A stretch of 64,000 bases of DNA from Cepaea nemoralis (GCA_014155875.1 JACEFZ010016146.1:1-64000); one strand, 5' to 3'. Shown: positions 34,115-45,774, numbered from the stretch's first letter. Notes: a model not told the origin generated them from the letters alone. Numbers and translations: made by a program.

Positions 34115-34336
34115 ACCGGTCTCTGTGGCTAAGGGCTTGCGAACGCGGTTTTTATGAGCCCTATACCCAGGTTCGAAACACAGCGGTGCTGGTTTTTTCG
34201 TAAAAGGTATAGGAGCCGGTCGTTCAGAAAGCAATGGCAAACTGCTGAACGTAAAATTTTCCCAGGAATCACGAACAGCGAAAATCCTGGGGTTGACTGC
34301 TATGTCCTGTGAAGGACATGCGACTTAATTTTTTAC
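34115..34336 (+). mobile_element. SINE-B, copy 3 (second head type)
   Basis: Clear Pol III head: CTGTGGCTAAGGGCTTGCG (box A) and CCCAGGTTCGAAACAC (box B). The shared body is GAGCCGGTCGTTCAGAAAGC then GGGTTGACTGC and a GTCCTGTGAAGGACATGCGA end. The head differs from copies 1 and 2. It begins within a few bases of the end of the 40-bp minisatellite. Confidence 0.85.
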
Positions 34337-34847
34337 GTTCAGTAGATTCCCATTGTTTTCGGAAAGGGTGACATTCCATACCATCTAAATCAACGCAAAT
34401 CACCAGCAACTGATTTCGAACCATGGAATCTATACTACGGAAAATCTTGGAACTGCGTGTCACTTCCCCCTAAGCCACCGACGCAGACTATATCACAGAA
34501 CAACAAGGACACACAAGTTCCACCCAATGTTCGTTCGTCAACAACATCCAGGAAAAGCCACTGTCAGGCAAAGCAACAGTGAGAAATCGAACCGGCAATT
34601 TGAATGTCAATCAGACAGTTCAGGCAAGAGCATTTAATAGGATCGTTTAGGAACTTCTTCCACATTCATAGGATAAGTAACGGACCCTTTTATTAGGATC
34701 TTCATCAGCAATAATAGGATACGTACACGATAGTACATTCAACATCTTCTAAGGTAGTCGTCGGCGCGATTCATGACACCTGCAAGTTAGGCAGTCGTCA
34801 CAGGACATCTGTAGAGCACCTCACCCCGGTCGCCATTTGTCCTTCAG
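34337..34847. other. Non-genic stretch
   Basis: No recognisable gene or repeat. Confidence 0.45.
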
Positions 34848-35519
34848 TCTTGACATACGTACTGAAGACAATATTAGACAATTGACATACGTACTGAAGA
34901 CAATATTAGACAATTGACATACGTATTGAAGACAATAATAAACAATTGACATACGTACTGAAGACAATATTAGACAATTGACATACGTACTGAAGACAAT
35001 ATTAGACAATTGACATACTTACTGAAGACAATAATAAACAATTGACATACGTACTGAAGACAATATTAGACAATTGACATACGTACTGAAGACAATATTA
35101 GACAATTGACATATGTACTGTAGATAATATTAGACAATTGACATACATACTGAAGATAATATCAGACAATTGATATACGTACTGAAGACAATATTAGACA
35201 ATTGACATGCGTACTGAAGACAATATTAGACAATTGACATACGTACTGAAGACAATAATAAACAATTGACATACGTACTGAAGACAATATTAGACAATTG
35301 ACATATGTACTGTACATAATATTAGACAATTGATATACGTACTGAAGATAATATCAGACAATTGACATACGTACTGAAGACAATATTTGACAATTGACAT
35401 GCGTACTGAAGACAATATTAGACATACGTACTGAAGATCAATATTCAGACAATTGACATGCGTACTGAAGACAATATTAGACAATTGACATGCGTACTGA
35501 AGACAATATTAGACAATTA
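34848..35519 (+). repeat. 32-bp satellite, about 21 units
   Basis: ACATACGTACTGAAGACAAT, ATTAGACAATTG repeated, with variants ATAATAAAC, ATGTACTGTAGATAAT and ACATGCG. One 13-base contraction occurs near 35420. Followed directly by a SINE-B head. Confidence 0.95.
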
Positions 35520-35521
35520 CC

Positions 35522-35766
35522 AGCGCCTGTGGCTTAGGGAATAATGACGCAGTTTCACAATCCCACGACACACCGAGTCGGGGGTTTGAGATCAGCTGTG
35601 GGATATTTTCAAGCAAATTTATTTGGTTTAATTTTGATTTATGATGCGTCGGCCGTTCAGAAAGCAATGGCAACGTACTGAACGTATCATTGTCTAGTAA
35701 ATCACAAACAGTCAATAATCCTGGGGTTTATTGCAACACAATGTAAAAGAAATGCAATTCACGTAT
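35522..35766 (+). mobile_element. SINE-B, copy 4 (second head type)
   Basis: Head GCGCCTGTGGCTTAGGGAAT (box A) and GGGGGTTTGAGATCAG (degraded box B), then CGGCCGTTCAGAAAGCAATG, an ATCATTGTCTAGTAAATC block and GGGGTTTATTGC. It abuts the 32-bp satellite. Confidence 0.8.
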
Positions 35767-36004
35767 TTTAACCAGGCAGTTGTGCAGCCTACATATCGGT
35801 TGATAGAAGAGACGGCTCCATTTGACATGTTGATTGAAGATTGTCCTTTCTTGCATCATGGATTCAATATTAATCGCACTGCTGAAGTGCCATCCGGACT
35901 ACAAAACTGTAGCGAGGTGCGTGAAACTTGAGAGCTAAATAAAACATTGATCAAGATTGTCAAAGGTGGTGTGCTTTCGGATACAGTGGGAGATTAATTC
36001 AGAT
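35767..36004. other. Spacer
   Basis: Nothing recognised. Confidence 0.35.
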
Positions 36005-37310
36005 AAGCTTCCAACTCGGATTCCAACTTGAAAAAGAAACCAGCAATTGGAGATGAGCAGTGTGGATCTGTGGCGGGTAACATGAACCCTTTCCAGTCAC
36101 CAATGGAGTGAAGCAAGGATGTGTCATGGCACCAACACTGTTCAGCCTCATATTTTCAGCCATGTTGATGAATGCCTTCGAGAACGACAACATTGGAATA
36201 GACATCAACTACTGTATGGATGGAAAGTTATTCAATCTCAGAAGGCTGAAAGCTAAAACCAAAATTAACAGCGACACCGTCAGAGAGCTCCTGTTTGCTG
36301 ATGATTGCGCTCTATACGCCAACTCAGAGGCGGACATGCAACATAATGTTTCAGCTTTCTCACATGCCTGTGCCAACTTTGGGCTCAATATCAACTTGGA
36401 GAAGACTGTAGTTATGTACCAGCCAGCTCCAGGGAATAATCACACTGTGCCGAATATCAAAGTGAATGATCATAGACTAAGCTGTTGTGGACAAATTCAC
36501 CTATCTTGGCAGCACTGTGTCACAAGCTGCCACAATCGATGACGAAGTGAATGCAAGAATCTCCAAGGCCAGTGCAGGCCTTTGGCAGACTGTACAAGAA
36601 TGTATGGGACAGAACTGGAATAAGCCTGCAAACAAAGCTAAAAGTCTACAAAGCAGTTGTATTATCCACACTGCTATATGCTTGTGAAACCTGGACTGTT
36701 TATCAGCGACACGCTAGGAAATTAAACCACTTCCACACAGTCTGCCTAAGGAAGCTACTGAAGATTAAATGGCAAGACAAGATTCCAGACACTGAAGTCC
36801 TAGAAAGAGCATCCATGCCCAGTATCCACACTATACTGATGAAGAATCAGATTCGTTGGGCTGGTCACTTGACTCGCATGCCAGATCACAGGCTCCCTAA
36901 ACGAATTTTTTACAGCGAACTGCGTTGTGGTAAACGCTCCCAAGGTGGCCAGAGGAAACGCTTTAAAGACACTGAAAATTTCACTGAATGCTTTTGGAAT
37001 TCATCATGACACCTGGGAGGCTGCAGCCAGAGACCGAAATTCGTGGCGTGCATCATTACGCAAAGGTGCAGTCATATGTGAGGCAACCAGGACTGCAAGA
37101 GCTGTGAAGAAAAGGCAGGACAGAAAAACCACTGCAGGAAATCCTCCTCCAGAGACGTCAAGCATTCTTTGCCCACATTGTCAAAGAACATTTCGAGCCA
37201 AAATAGGCCTTATCAGCCATCTTAGAACCCACGGCTCCATACCTTCAACCCCACTGGGTGAAATGAATGGTCATCATCATTCTTGATGGACAAACAACAA
37301 CAACAACACC
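36005..37310 (+). pseudogene. LINE with C-terminal C2H2 zinc finger, copy 2
   Basis: RT second half onward: TNGVKQGCVMAPTLFSLIFS (fingers/palm), RELLFADDCALYANSEADMQ with the catalytic FADD at about 36293-36307, FTYLGSTVSQAATIDDEVNA, VLSTLLYACETWTVY, KIKWQDKIPDTEVLERA, NQIRWAGHLTRMPDHRLPKR, and a final C2H2 finger ILCPHCQRTFRAKIGLISHL with its two His (SHLRTH), then a stop near 37286. Frame changes near 36480, 36600 and 36985 break it. The 3' tail is (CAA)n at 37290-37305. 5'-truncated. Clade unassigned; the C2H2 end is its hallmark. Confidence 0.85.
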
Positions 37311-39369
37311 GTTAGGGATCAACGATGAGAAAGAAACACGAGCTTAGCGACAAAAAGCGATGCTCGTAATGTGGGCACACAAACAGATAGGCATTTAATT
37401 CTCAAAACCGAGATCGCAAACAAGTCCAGGCGTGTATACGGTCCTGAGATCGGACAGAGGGGAAATCCGCCAGACAGCTTAACACGCAGAGAACTCGCAA
37501 GGTGTCAACATTGACCACAGAAAAAAACGTTGAGCAAGCCTGTTGTGAAATATCACTAGGATGAAGAGACCTACTCACTAGAGAGTAGGGAAAATCTCAG
37601 GGGTAGGGGTGAGGGTGAGGACATAGGACAGTCTCGTGCTGAAATACAAGACAGGCCACCACCGGACAGAGATGGACATTTTAGAGAAGTGGAGAGAACT
37701 CGACTTTGTCTCCCTAAAAGAAAGGAAACAGTTAAACGTATATTTTCCTCTGCTGGGAACGATAATTAGACGCCTCGTCCTAACGTTCTGACACGGAAGA
37801 CTCAGATGCCAAAGGATGGGAACGGGTAATCATGATCCTGCCAAATGGAACATGTTATTGTTACTGGACCCAGGAGGGTAAATGTCCTTTCATTCTAGAG
37901 AAAAGCCTGAGATTTTCAGACGATTTTTATCAGACGTATATATGGACTGAAATGACATCTGTTGTCTAGAGTACACATGTGTTCATATCCAATGTACAAT
38001 CATGACAATATCGATATTTGCCGAGAGTGTCTGAGCAATAATGTATGTGCCCGGAGTGCAGTTCTGTTAAAAAACAACAAACAACCCCTAAAAAGGCAAT
38101 AGGCACAATAGTTAAATAAAGTGTTTCAAGATACCGGAATCTCTCGTGCATATAATTATTAGTTGCATTTCTATAATTGTATGCCTGTAGAAATTAGTAT
38201 CTATTGAACTATGCATAAGCTAATTATTTCTACAATGTGTCACCGCTATTTTGAAATATTATATCGTAAGCTATGAATGTATTCTGTGCCTATATTTAGG
38301 ACTACTATTGACGTTACTGATGACCTGACATTGACTCAGTGTACTTTGTTACACATCATGCAAGACGCAGTCTACGTTGTTATACAATATTCACACACTT
38401 TACACGTGCTCAAGTTATAATACAAAAGGAACTAACTGTTTTACAATTGTCAAAATGCAGTGAATATGTGCACACAATTGTAGGCAGCCGTATAAGGTAC
38501 GATCACAAAAGAATGTTGCAGTTAAAACATCTTAGTGGGTGATATTCTTTATGGATGAAAAGCCTTTCTGGTTGATTATATTCATGCTTTAAGAAAGGAC
38601 ACTACTGCTAATCACTAGATTTTCATTATTTGTTTTTTTTTTTTTTTAAATTAAATTATGAAATTTATTTATAAAATTATGAAATTTATTTATAAAATTA
38701 TAAAATTATAAGGTAAATATTTGAAAACCATGAACTATGTATACATAACTTTCATCCGTGGCCATCATGACTTGTGAGAGAATGACAACATGAAACATGA
38801 AAGAAATTACAACATGAACATTCCCAATTAGAGTCACCATCGTTGCGTCTTTTCTGTTGTATTCATCATCATCATGTGCGTCTAATGTGTGGGGAAACTA
38901 CTATTTCGTACGTAGGAGCTAGTGTCATCCCTTCCTGCTGTGAACTAATGGAACAAAAGGTGTTTCTGAATGCAGGTTTTCTGAGTTGTACACACTGTAC
39001 AGGGGGCACCTCTCAATCACAGCACTCGCTGGGAAAGTCACAAGTCAATCTGGACTCTATCGGTATCGTTACTCAAGAACTCCTAGATAATCATAGGCTT
39101 CCTATACCAAAACTAGTGCTACTAACCTCAACCATAGACCTAGCTAGACAACCTACATCTTCACATGGAAATATCAGCGTGAATTTTCTTGAGAGCACGA
39201 GAATGACCATATGACAAGAACCTCACGTAGTGGAACGGGAGTGTTCAGAGGTGCCGTCAATATTTCTACCTAGAGTTGGTGCTTTCATAAAACGCTATTA
39301 TTTGATAAATCTTACCATTTATCGTTAACATCTGAATGTGTGAATATTGTTGAAAGGGATTGAATGTGA
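37311..39369. other. Non-genic stretch
   Basis: About 2 kb with no recognised gene. Contains a T-run at 38631-38647 and AT-rich direct repeats (AAATTATGAAATTTATTTAT) at about 38652-38700. Open frames up to 123 codons lack any recognisable motif. Confidence 0.45.
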
Positions 39370-39453
39370 AATTTTGTACACATCAAAGCATCGCTATGAA
39401 GTTGTACACATATTTTTGTCAAGAAGCTGATCGCAGGAAACTGTTTCATACTA

Positions 39454-40769
39454 CAAGGGGCTTCTCATAAGTCTTTCGCCTGACCATGAAGGAATAGGCG
39501 GAGAAAATTGAAATTTGGCACATGCATAGCTCATTCAATTTTTAATGGACATATGAATTATGAATTTTCCTCCTCAAATGGTTTTCCCGATATGGTGCAT
39601 GGCACAACACACCCTATTGACCAGATCTGCACATCCAGCGGTTTGTCAGAACAATGGAAAAAATCAGGCGCCAGGACTGTGATAAAATTCTTGATGTTAC
39701 AGGGAAAAACACCTACAGAAATACACAGGGAGATGGAGCCAGTGTTTGAGGAAGTCTGTCCTTCGTATGCTTCTGTAAAAGAATTGGTGTTTGCAGTTTA
39801 AGTGTGGCCGTTCCCAAGTTGCTGCCAAGATCAGGACGACCGTCCTCAGAGTGCAATGATGCAAATGCTGCAAAAGTGATGAAAATCATAGACCAGGGTA
39901 GGAAAATGACAATTGCAGAGATATCTGGTTCAGCAAAACTGAGTAAGAGTACAGTTTTTAGAATTTTACCCAACAGACTGAACATGAGAAAAGTGTGTGC
40001 CCGCTGGAGTCCGCGCCTGCTGACATGTGAACAGAAACAAACACGGGTTGATTGCTGTGTCCAGTTGCTCAACATGTGGCGGTCCAAAAAACATGTTGAC
40101 GACCATGGTGACGGTAGATGAGACTTGGATTCACCATTATGACCCAGAATCCAAAATTGCCAGCTTGCAGTGGAAAACCGCGGGCTCGCCAACACATGTC
40201 AAGCCAAGAGCACACAAATTTGCAAGAAAAGTGATGCTGACTGGTTTTTGGGGCGTCAAAGGTGTCATATTGAAAGATTACATGCTTCATGGCAACACGG
40301 TTACTGGGCAATACTATGCAGATCTCCTTATCAAACTAAGAAAGTCTGTGACCAGAAACAAGGGATAGCGTATACGCAAATTCTGCCTTTGTTTCAAGAC
40401 AACGCACTCTCCCATAAAGCACGGTTTGTGCTGCAAACTGCCAACGATTTCAATATTGAAATTCTTCCACATCCACCATATTCTCCAGATTTGGCTCCAT
40501 CAGACTTTTGTCTTTTCCCAAATTTTAAAATCTGCTGAAAGGAAATCGTTTTGACAGGGACGAAGATGTCATACTGGCTTGTGATAACTGGTTTAGTTCG
40601 AAAAATTGGTTATTTTATTCTGAAGGTCATTTCAAGGTCACACAGAGATGGCAGAAATGCATAAATTCAGGTGGTGGCTACATTGAGAAGGAATAAGCAC
40701 TGTGCCAAATTTCAATTTTCTCCGCCTACTCCTTCGTAGTCAGGCTAAAGACTTATAAGAAGCTTCTCG
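39454..40769 (+). mobile_element. mariner transposon, 1316 bp, with long TIRs and TA duplication
   Basis: Terminal inverted repeats of about 68 bp: left begins CAAGGGGCTTCTCATAAGTC and right, reverse-complemented, begins CGAGAAGCTTCTTATAAGTC; both end in GGAGAAAATTGAAATTTGGC. TA dinucleotides flank it at 39452-39453 and 40770-40771. The interior encodes a mariner transposase. Length fits intact mariners (about 1.3 kb). TIR arms differ at about ten positions, and the transposase is frame-broken, so it is an old copy. Confidence 0.92.
39640..40540 (+). pseudogene. mariner transposase, D,D34D, frameshifted
   Basis: N-terminal helix-turn-helix region LSEQWKKSGARTVIKFLMLQ and CPSYASVKELVF; linker RSGRPSSECNDANAAKV; second HTH MTIAEISGSAKLSKSTVFRI; catalytic blocks VTVDETWIHHYDPESK (first Asp), LFQDNALSHKARFV (second Asp) and HPPYSPDLAPSDFCLFP (third Asp, exactly 34 residues between the last two). 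Frame changes near 39795, 40080 and 40365 and a stop after FPNFKIC (about 40534) inactivate it. Confidence 0.9.
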
Positions 40770-41870
40770 TATTACAAATTGCGAGAAAAGAACAGTGAAT
40801 GCATTGCGTTTGAGTAAAAGGTCATTTCGTCGATGGGTGCAAGAATCTAGAATGAATCCACCACGCAATAAGCAAACGGTAGGCAGAAAGGCAGTTGTGG
40901 ACAGCTTTGACAAGGATGTCATAAGGCGAGCTATTATAAACATGCTGGATACCAAAGAAACAGTGCCTACAAGAAAACTTAGGGTTTAGATGAGAAAGAA
41001 CAATGACACGGAGCTATTTAAAACAATTTTGTAGAAAATTATAAGGAGATTAGGCTTCACGTTTAGAAAGTACAAGGGAGGTAGAAATATCAGTTGCGAG
41101 CAACCGCATTTAGGAGACATGAGAAGTAAATACCTACGTGAAATAAGAGAAATGCGCAAATAAATTTATGACATAGTGTATTTGGATGAAACTTCGATCA
41201 ACGCGCACCACACAAGTGAAAAGGAATGACAATCAGTGGATGGAAAGATTTGTGCTCAGTAGTAAAGGTCATAGCCCATGCTGGTAGTACGCATAATGGC
41301 TTAGTACAGGATGATGGATGCATGTTCGTATCATAGCATACAGACAATAGCGATTATCGCATTGAGACGAATGGTAATGCATTTAAAGATTGGCTCGAGA
41401 ATACAGTGCTTCTATCCCTAGATAGACCGTCTTGTCTAATTACGGACAATGCATTATATCACAATGTTGTTGCCCAAGAAGACAAAATACCTACGACATC
41501 GAGCACAAAGGAAGCAATAAAGATATGGCTCCGAAGGGAAAACATACCATTTCCAGAAACGTATCTCAAGCATATTGTTGTCCCTTGTAAAACATACACA
41601 CAAAAGCCAGAAATATCACATCGACAAGGTGATAGAAAAACATAGGCATAGGTGCTTGAGACTTTCTCCGTACCATTCTCATTTAAACCCTAAAGAACTT
41701 GTGTGGGGTAAAATTAAAGGACAGGTGGCAGCTGACAATACTACATTCAAATTGTCTGACGCCAAGATACTAACCCAGTCAGCGTTATTAAATACTGATA
41801 AATGTTACTGGGAAAATGTGAGGACCATGTATTGAAAGAGGAAGATTACTATTGGAGACAAGATGGATTG

Positions 41871-42130
41871 AATTTTATGCATCCGAAAGCAGACATCAAC
41901 CTACTGGGATCGTCCGACACTGATCGCAGACACTGGTCGACATGCACACCTACTGGGATATTTTGCTCCAACTATTCAGAAGAATTGCAGGCCCTAAACA
42001 TCATAGCATCGGCACAAACAATACACCTTGTAAATTGCAACAGTTTGTATTCCACAGTGATGAATTGTCAGCTCCGCAAGCCCTCAACGGTGACAAACTA
42101 CTGGCATTGAATAAAAAAAAAAAAAAAAAA
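41871..42130 (+). other. 3' sequence ending in AATAAA and a 17-A run
   Basis: Follows the transposase-like pseudogene without a break and ends GCATTGAATAAAAAAAAAAA (A-run to 42130). This could be the A-tail of a retroposed transcript or a chance A-run. No TSD was identified. Confidence 0.4.
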
Positions 42131-43254
42131 TAACGCATCGAATACCAACAGAAGAGTAATATTGCGGTGGAAACTGCATATTGTGGCATAACAAGAGACG
42201 TGAGAACAAACACGGTGTAGAATGAGGGACAACACACAAACATACGAATAAATCTATAAACTTCAATGAATAGAGGACCAACTTCTTGGCTGTTAAGAAG
42301 GAAGCCACTACAGAGACATTAACAACTATATTCATTGTACAAACCAGGTAATCATGTTCCGTCTCTGAACAATCTTTCACGTAGACTCAAAACAGTTCTG
42401 TCACCCATATTCACGTGCTAACAAACTACACAAACAGCTGAACAGATCCTTAAAAATTGACACATGATGACTAAATTGTGGTATCATCTCTGGTCAATCC
42501 ATACGCACATTAACGCACAGCTGTTTGGAAGCTCTATATAAAACTCTATATAAAAAGCTAAATGCATCCTAGTAACATGACTCCGTGTGTACACATTATT
42601 AACCAGCAGCTGAAGAAACAAGAGGGAAATGAAAAATAAGGTAAAACATTTATTCCTTATACCTTCCTGTCAGTTTGCATTTCGATTCCAAATTATTTAC
42701 CCATGCCTCTGTAAATTCTGTCTTTACTAATATTACACATTGCACCCACGTCCATACGAATCTGGATACGTATTGTGTCGTCACCCGAACTGACGTGCAT
42801 TACTGTAAAACAAGTTTGTTAGCGTGAATTCACTACATTTTCGTCAAAACATCAAAGAAATGTCGCCGCCTTCCATGAGTTAAGTTGCCTTTGGACCTAT
42901 CAAAGACATATTTCTTGGCTGTAGGTGAATATAAACGGCAGGAAAAATTTCATCACGATGCAACAGACAGTTTTGAAAAAGATTGATCCTGAATGAGGGG
43001 AATCATTTGCAAACGGACTATAGCTGAAATAACACCCTCTACAAACCTTACATTACCTGCTGTCGGAGAACTCGTAGCCGAGGATGCCACTTAAAGCAAG
43101 GGGGATAAAAAGAGAGGAAACACATTAGGTTAAGAAAGGAACTGGAGATTAATGAAAGGGATATACAGGAAGATGGATAGGTATCGTGGTGGAGAGTGGA
43201 CAACCCCACATTTCCCCCTCCATACAAAAAATGAGAGATTGAGAAAAAAGAAAA
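42131..43254. other. Non-genic stretch
   Basis: No recognised gene or repeat. Confidence 0.45.
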
Positions 43255-43297
<43 letters not shown>

Positions 43298-43332
43298 AGA
43301 GAGATAGATAGAGATAGAGAGAGAGGAGAGAG

Positions 43333-43380
<48 letters not shown>
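43255..43380 (+). repeat. (GA)n microsatellite
   Basis: GA repeats with GGAGA and GATA interruptions. Poly-Ser/Leu frames on the minus strand are artefacts. Confidence 0.95.
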
Positions 43381-43382
<2 letters not shown>

Positions 43383-44774
43383 GGTCCTGATGCAGAGACT
43401 GAAAATTTTGTATTCCTCAGCCCAGTCAGTGTACGGATAATAATTTGATTGCAGATGGTAATAGTGAGTGCACAATCTAAACTTATACAGGCTAAACTAA
43501 CAAAACGGTAACAACACAGAGTCATCTGTATTAAAATTCACAATCCAAATTATACACCAGTGTCAAAGATCTAAATATGAGTTTACAGAGTTAAGAATAT
43601 AAGTAATAGAGCTAAGACAGAGTTTATTAAAGGACACCAGACAGGAGAGACACCAGCGCTATAAATAGCTTCACAACGGGACACACTTGTGTCAACCAAG
43701 AGAGCAGTGAGTGCAAGTGAGCGAGGGTTTCCCAAAACACTAGGAAACTAACCGCCTCGACGAGTAACCATGGAGTACAAGTTACTCGAGTTAACTGACC
43801 AGCGTGCTGGGACACCACGCACGCAAGACTCGTCAGCGCACGGAGGATCCAACGTCCGTGTTCGAACACGCAATTAGAAGCGTGGCTCAGACTGGGACTG
43901 AGACGACTGGAGAGTAGACGTGTTCCTTATGAATACTATAAGGTTCTAGACAATAGTGATTGTTAGGCTTTAGATTCCATTCAGTGATTAATAGTATCAT
44001 TATCACCTCTTCATTGCATCTGTGTAACGTACCATGATGTTTATTGTCAATGAAGTATTCCGCTCGCAGAGCTTGTTTGAAATCAGCTCTAAATAAATTG
44101 TATTCCTTTTGCAAATGACACGAGTTATTATTTCGTGTGGTGCAAAAGTAGGGGAGTCCTGAAATACCTGTCGCAAGTAAGTTGCTGACACCAGAGACAA
44201 CGAAATGTCCAAACACTCACATGGGCCCACAGCAATTCCTATATAATTCATGTTACTACGTGAGCCCCTGCAAACACTGAGGACGTGTGTAATCTCCGTC
44301 ACACAGCCAGATCTTGGCACCCCACTTAGACCTTTTCTGTATACAACTAATGGTTCATTTGCACCAAATACCACTGAATAGTTGACCACTGAATAGTTGA
44401 CCATCTGACCTATAGAAATGCATCATCTCACCAGTTCTGTCCCCAGCTAGACAGGAAGTGTCGACAATCTGGTGTCTTGACACATGATAACCTGTTTGTA
44501 TAATGTAAACATTTGACACTCGGACAGAAACTAACGAGGGCTTCTGCCATATAATCATTAGACACTTACGTTGCTGTATCGGAAACTGATCATGTGGCAT
44601 CTATTTATACACAGGAGTAACTACACGTGCAGACTTCTTGGTACGGGTAGACTTGAGAGGACCCTCAACAAAACACCCACAGATTCTCTTTGTTTCATTC
44701 TCTCCTTGTTTTTATGAGACGGCCAGATTTTAGATGTGTTTGCTTTAACAGGCAACATTGTTAAATCTTCATTT

Positions 44775-44778
<4 letters not shown>
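43381..44778. other. Non-genic stretch with a possible promoter-like motif
   Basis: No recognised gene. A perfect TATA-type word (TATAAATAG) lies at 43660-43668. A 9-base direct repeat (ACTGAATAGTTGACC) occurs twice at about 44371 and 44387. Minus frames at 44003-44404 and 44355-44600 have no recognised domain. Confidence 0.4.
43660..43668 (+). promoter_or_regulatory. TATA-box-like word, function unproven
   Basis: TATAAATAG lies about 108 bases upstream of an ATG in good context (ACCATGG at about 43768) that opens a 35-codon frame. There is no other evidence of transcription. Confidence 0.2.
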
Positions 44779-44821
<43 letters not shown>

Positions 44822-44852
44822 GCACGCACGCACGCACGCACGCATGCGCGCG

Positions 44853-44889
<37 letters not shown>

Positions 44890-44890
44890 A
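44779..44890 (+). repeat. (CT)n, (ACGC)n and (AC)n compound microsatellite
   Basis: About 20 CT, then six ACGC-like units, a GCGCGCG step, then about 13 AC units. All frames here are artefacts. Confidence 0.95.
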
Positions 44891-45031
44891 CACACACATG
44901 CATTACCTTGCTCGCTTTCCTGTGTTCATTTTTGTGCTGGTCGATATTTGCCACTTCTTCCGAGACCTTTCTGTCTAACCCACAGTGTCGCGTATTACGA
45001 TCAAGTATTTCAGTTTCTGAGACCTGATACT

Positions 45032-45064
45032 AAAGAAGAAGAAGAAGAAGAAGAAGAAGAAGAA

Positions 45065-45111
<47 letters not shown>

Positions 45112-45445
45112 AGAAGAAGAAGAAGAAGAAGAAGAGAAGAAGAAGAGAAGAAGAAGAAGAAGAAGAAGAAGGAGGGAGGAGGAGGAGGAGAAGAAGTGGA
45201 AGAAGAAGAAGAAGAAGAAGAGAAGAAGAAGAAGAAGAAGAAGAAGAGAAGAAGAAGAAGAAGGAGGAGGAGGAGGAGGAGGAGGAGGAGGAGTAGAAGA
45301 AGAAGAAGAAGAAGAAGAAGAAGAAGAAGAAGAACGAGGAGGAGGAGGAGAGGACGAGGTTGAGGAGAAGGAAGAGGAGGAGGAGGAGGAGGAGGAGGAG
45401 AAGGAGAGGACGAGAAGGAGGAGGAAGAAGAAGAGGAGGAGGACA
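45032..45445 (+). repeat. (GAA)n/(GGA)n compound purine microsatellite
   Basis: Over 400 bases of almost pure purine on the plus strand, alternating GAA blocks and GGA blocks with frame slips. It yields spurious poly-Glu, poly-Ser and poly-Leu frames. Long purine tracts can adopt triplex structures. Confidence 0.95.
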
Positions 45446-45774
45446 CTGAAAACATAACTGACCGAACACAACATCTAGATCCTATTGGAATATAGCAAGC
45501 TACAGATCGGGCAAGCCATCGATGAGCAGGACCGCACTGGAGCGAACTCGACGTGTGCAGTCCACACAAGCGGCTTGTTCAGAAATCCCTTCCTAAACAG
45601 CCCAAGAGAAACAAAGGAAGCAAGAATAGCTGTATAGCCAAAACTTCATGGCTGTAAAGACCTACTCACTGTTTACACAAGTTCGTGTAAAATCGGTAAT
45701 CTGTGGGTGATAATACCATTGCACGAAACGCGATGATGATAATTATCATCATACATCTTAAATATCATCATTCA
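45446..45774. other. Spacer with a 20-bp palindrome
   Basis: Nothing coding. A perfect palindrome ATGATGATAATTATCATCAT lies at 45733-45752, next to the tail side of the RTE-like LINE. Confidence 0.5.

Larger units (their letters stand above)
39370..41870 (+). pseudogene. DDE transposase-like pseudogene (Tc1/IS630-related), split by mariner
   Basis: 5' part 39395-39453 encodes KLYTYFCQEADRRKLFHT. After the mariner it resumes at 40772 with NCEKRTVNALRLSKRSFRRW, GRKAVVDSFDKDVIRRAIIN, VYLDETSINAHHTSE (first Asp), a HAGSTHNGLVQDDGCMF block, NGNAFKDWLENTVLL, SCLITDNALYHNV (second Asp), LSPYHSHLNPKELVWGKIKG (final Glu in NPKEL), and LSDAKILTQSALLN. Removing the mariner and one TA leaves the reading frame open across the junction. 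Stops and shifts near 40987, 41028, 41160, 41232, 41335 and 41643 inactivate it. I recall this family as common in arthropods and other invertebrates. Confidence 0.75.

Noticed and set aside
34118..34190. Possible tRNA gene
   Set aside because: Box A and B are present but no cloverleaf or anticodon arm folds, and the sequence continues into a repeated SINE body.
33533..35519. CRISPR-like regular repeats (40 and 32 bp)
   Set aside because: Units are contiguous tandem repeats without unique spacers, and the window is clearly eukaryotic with no cas genes.
38843..39214. A 123-codon plus frame
   Set aside because: No recognisable motif, no partner exons, composition like surrounding non-coding DNA.
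43627..44600. Minus-strand frames of 80-133 codons that might be exons
   Set aside because: No domain recognised, no convincing splice sites linking them; left as non-genic.
44948..45569. Poly-Glu, poly-Ser and poly-Leu frames up to 179 codons
   Set aside because: Produced by the GAA/GGA microsatellite in different frames.
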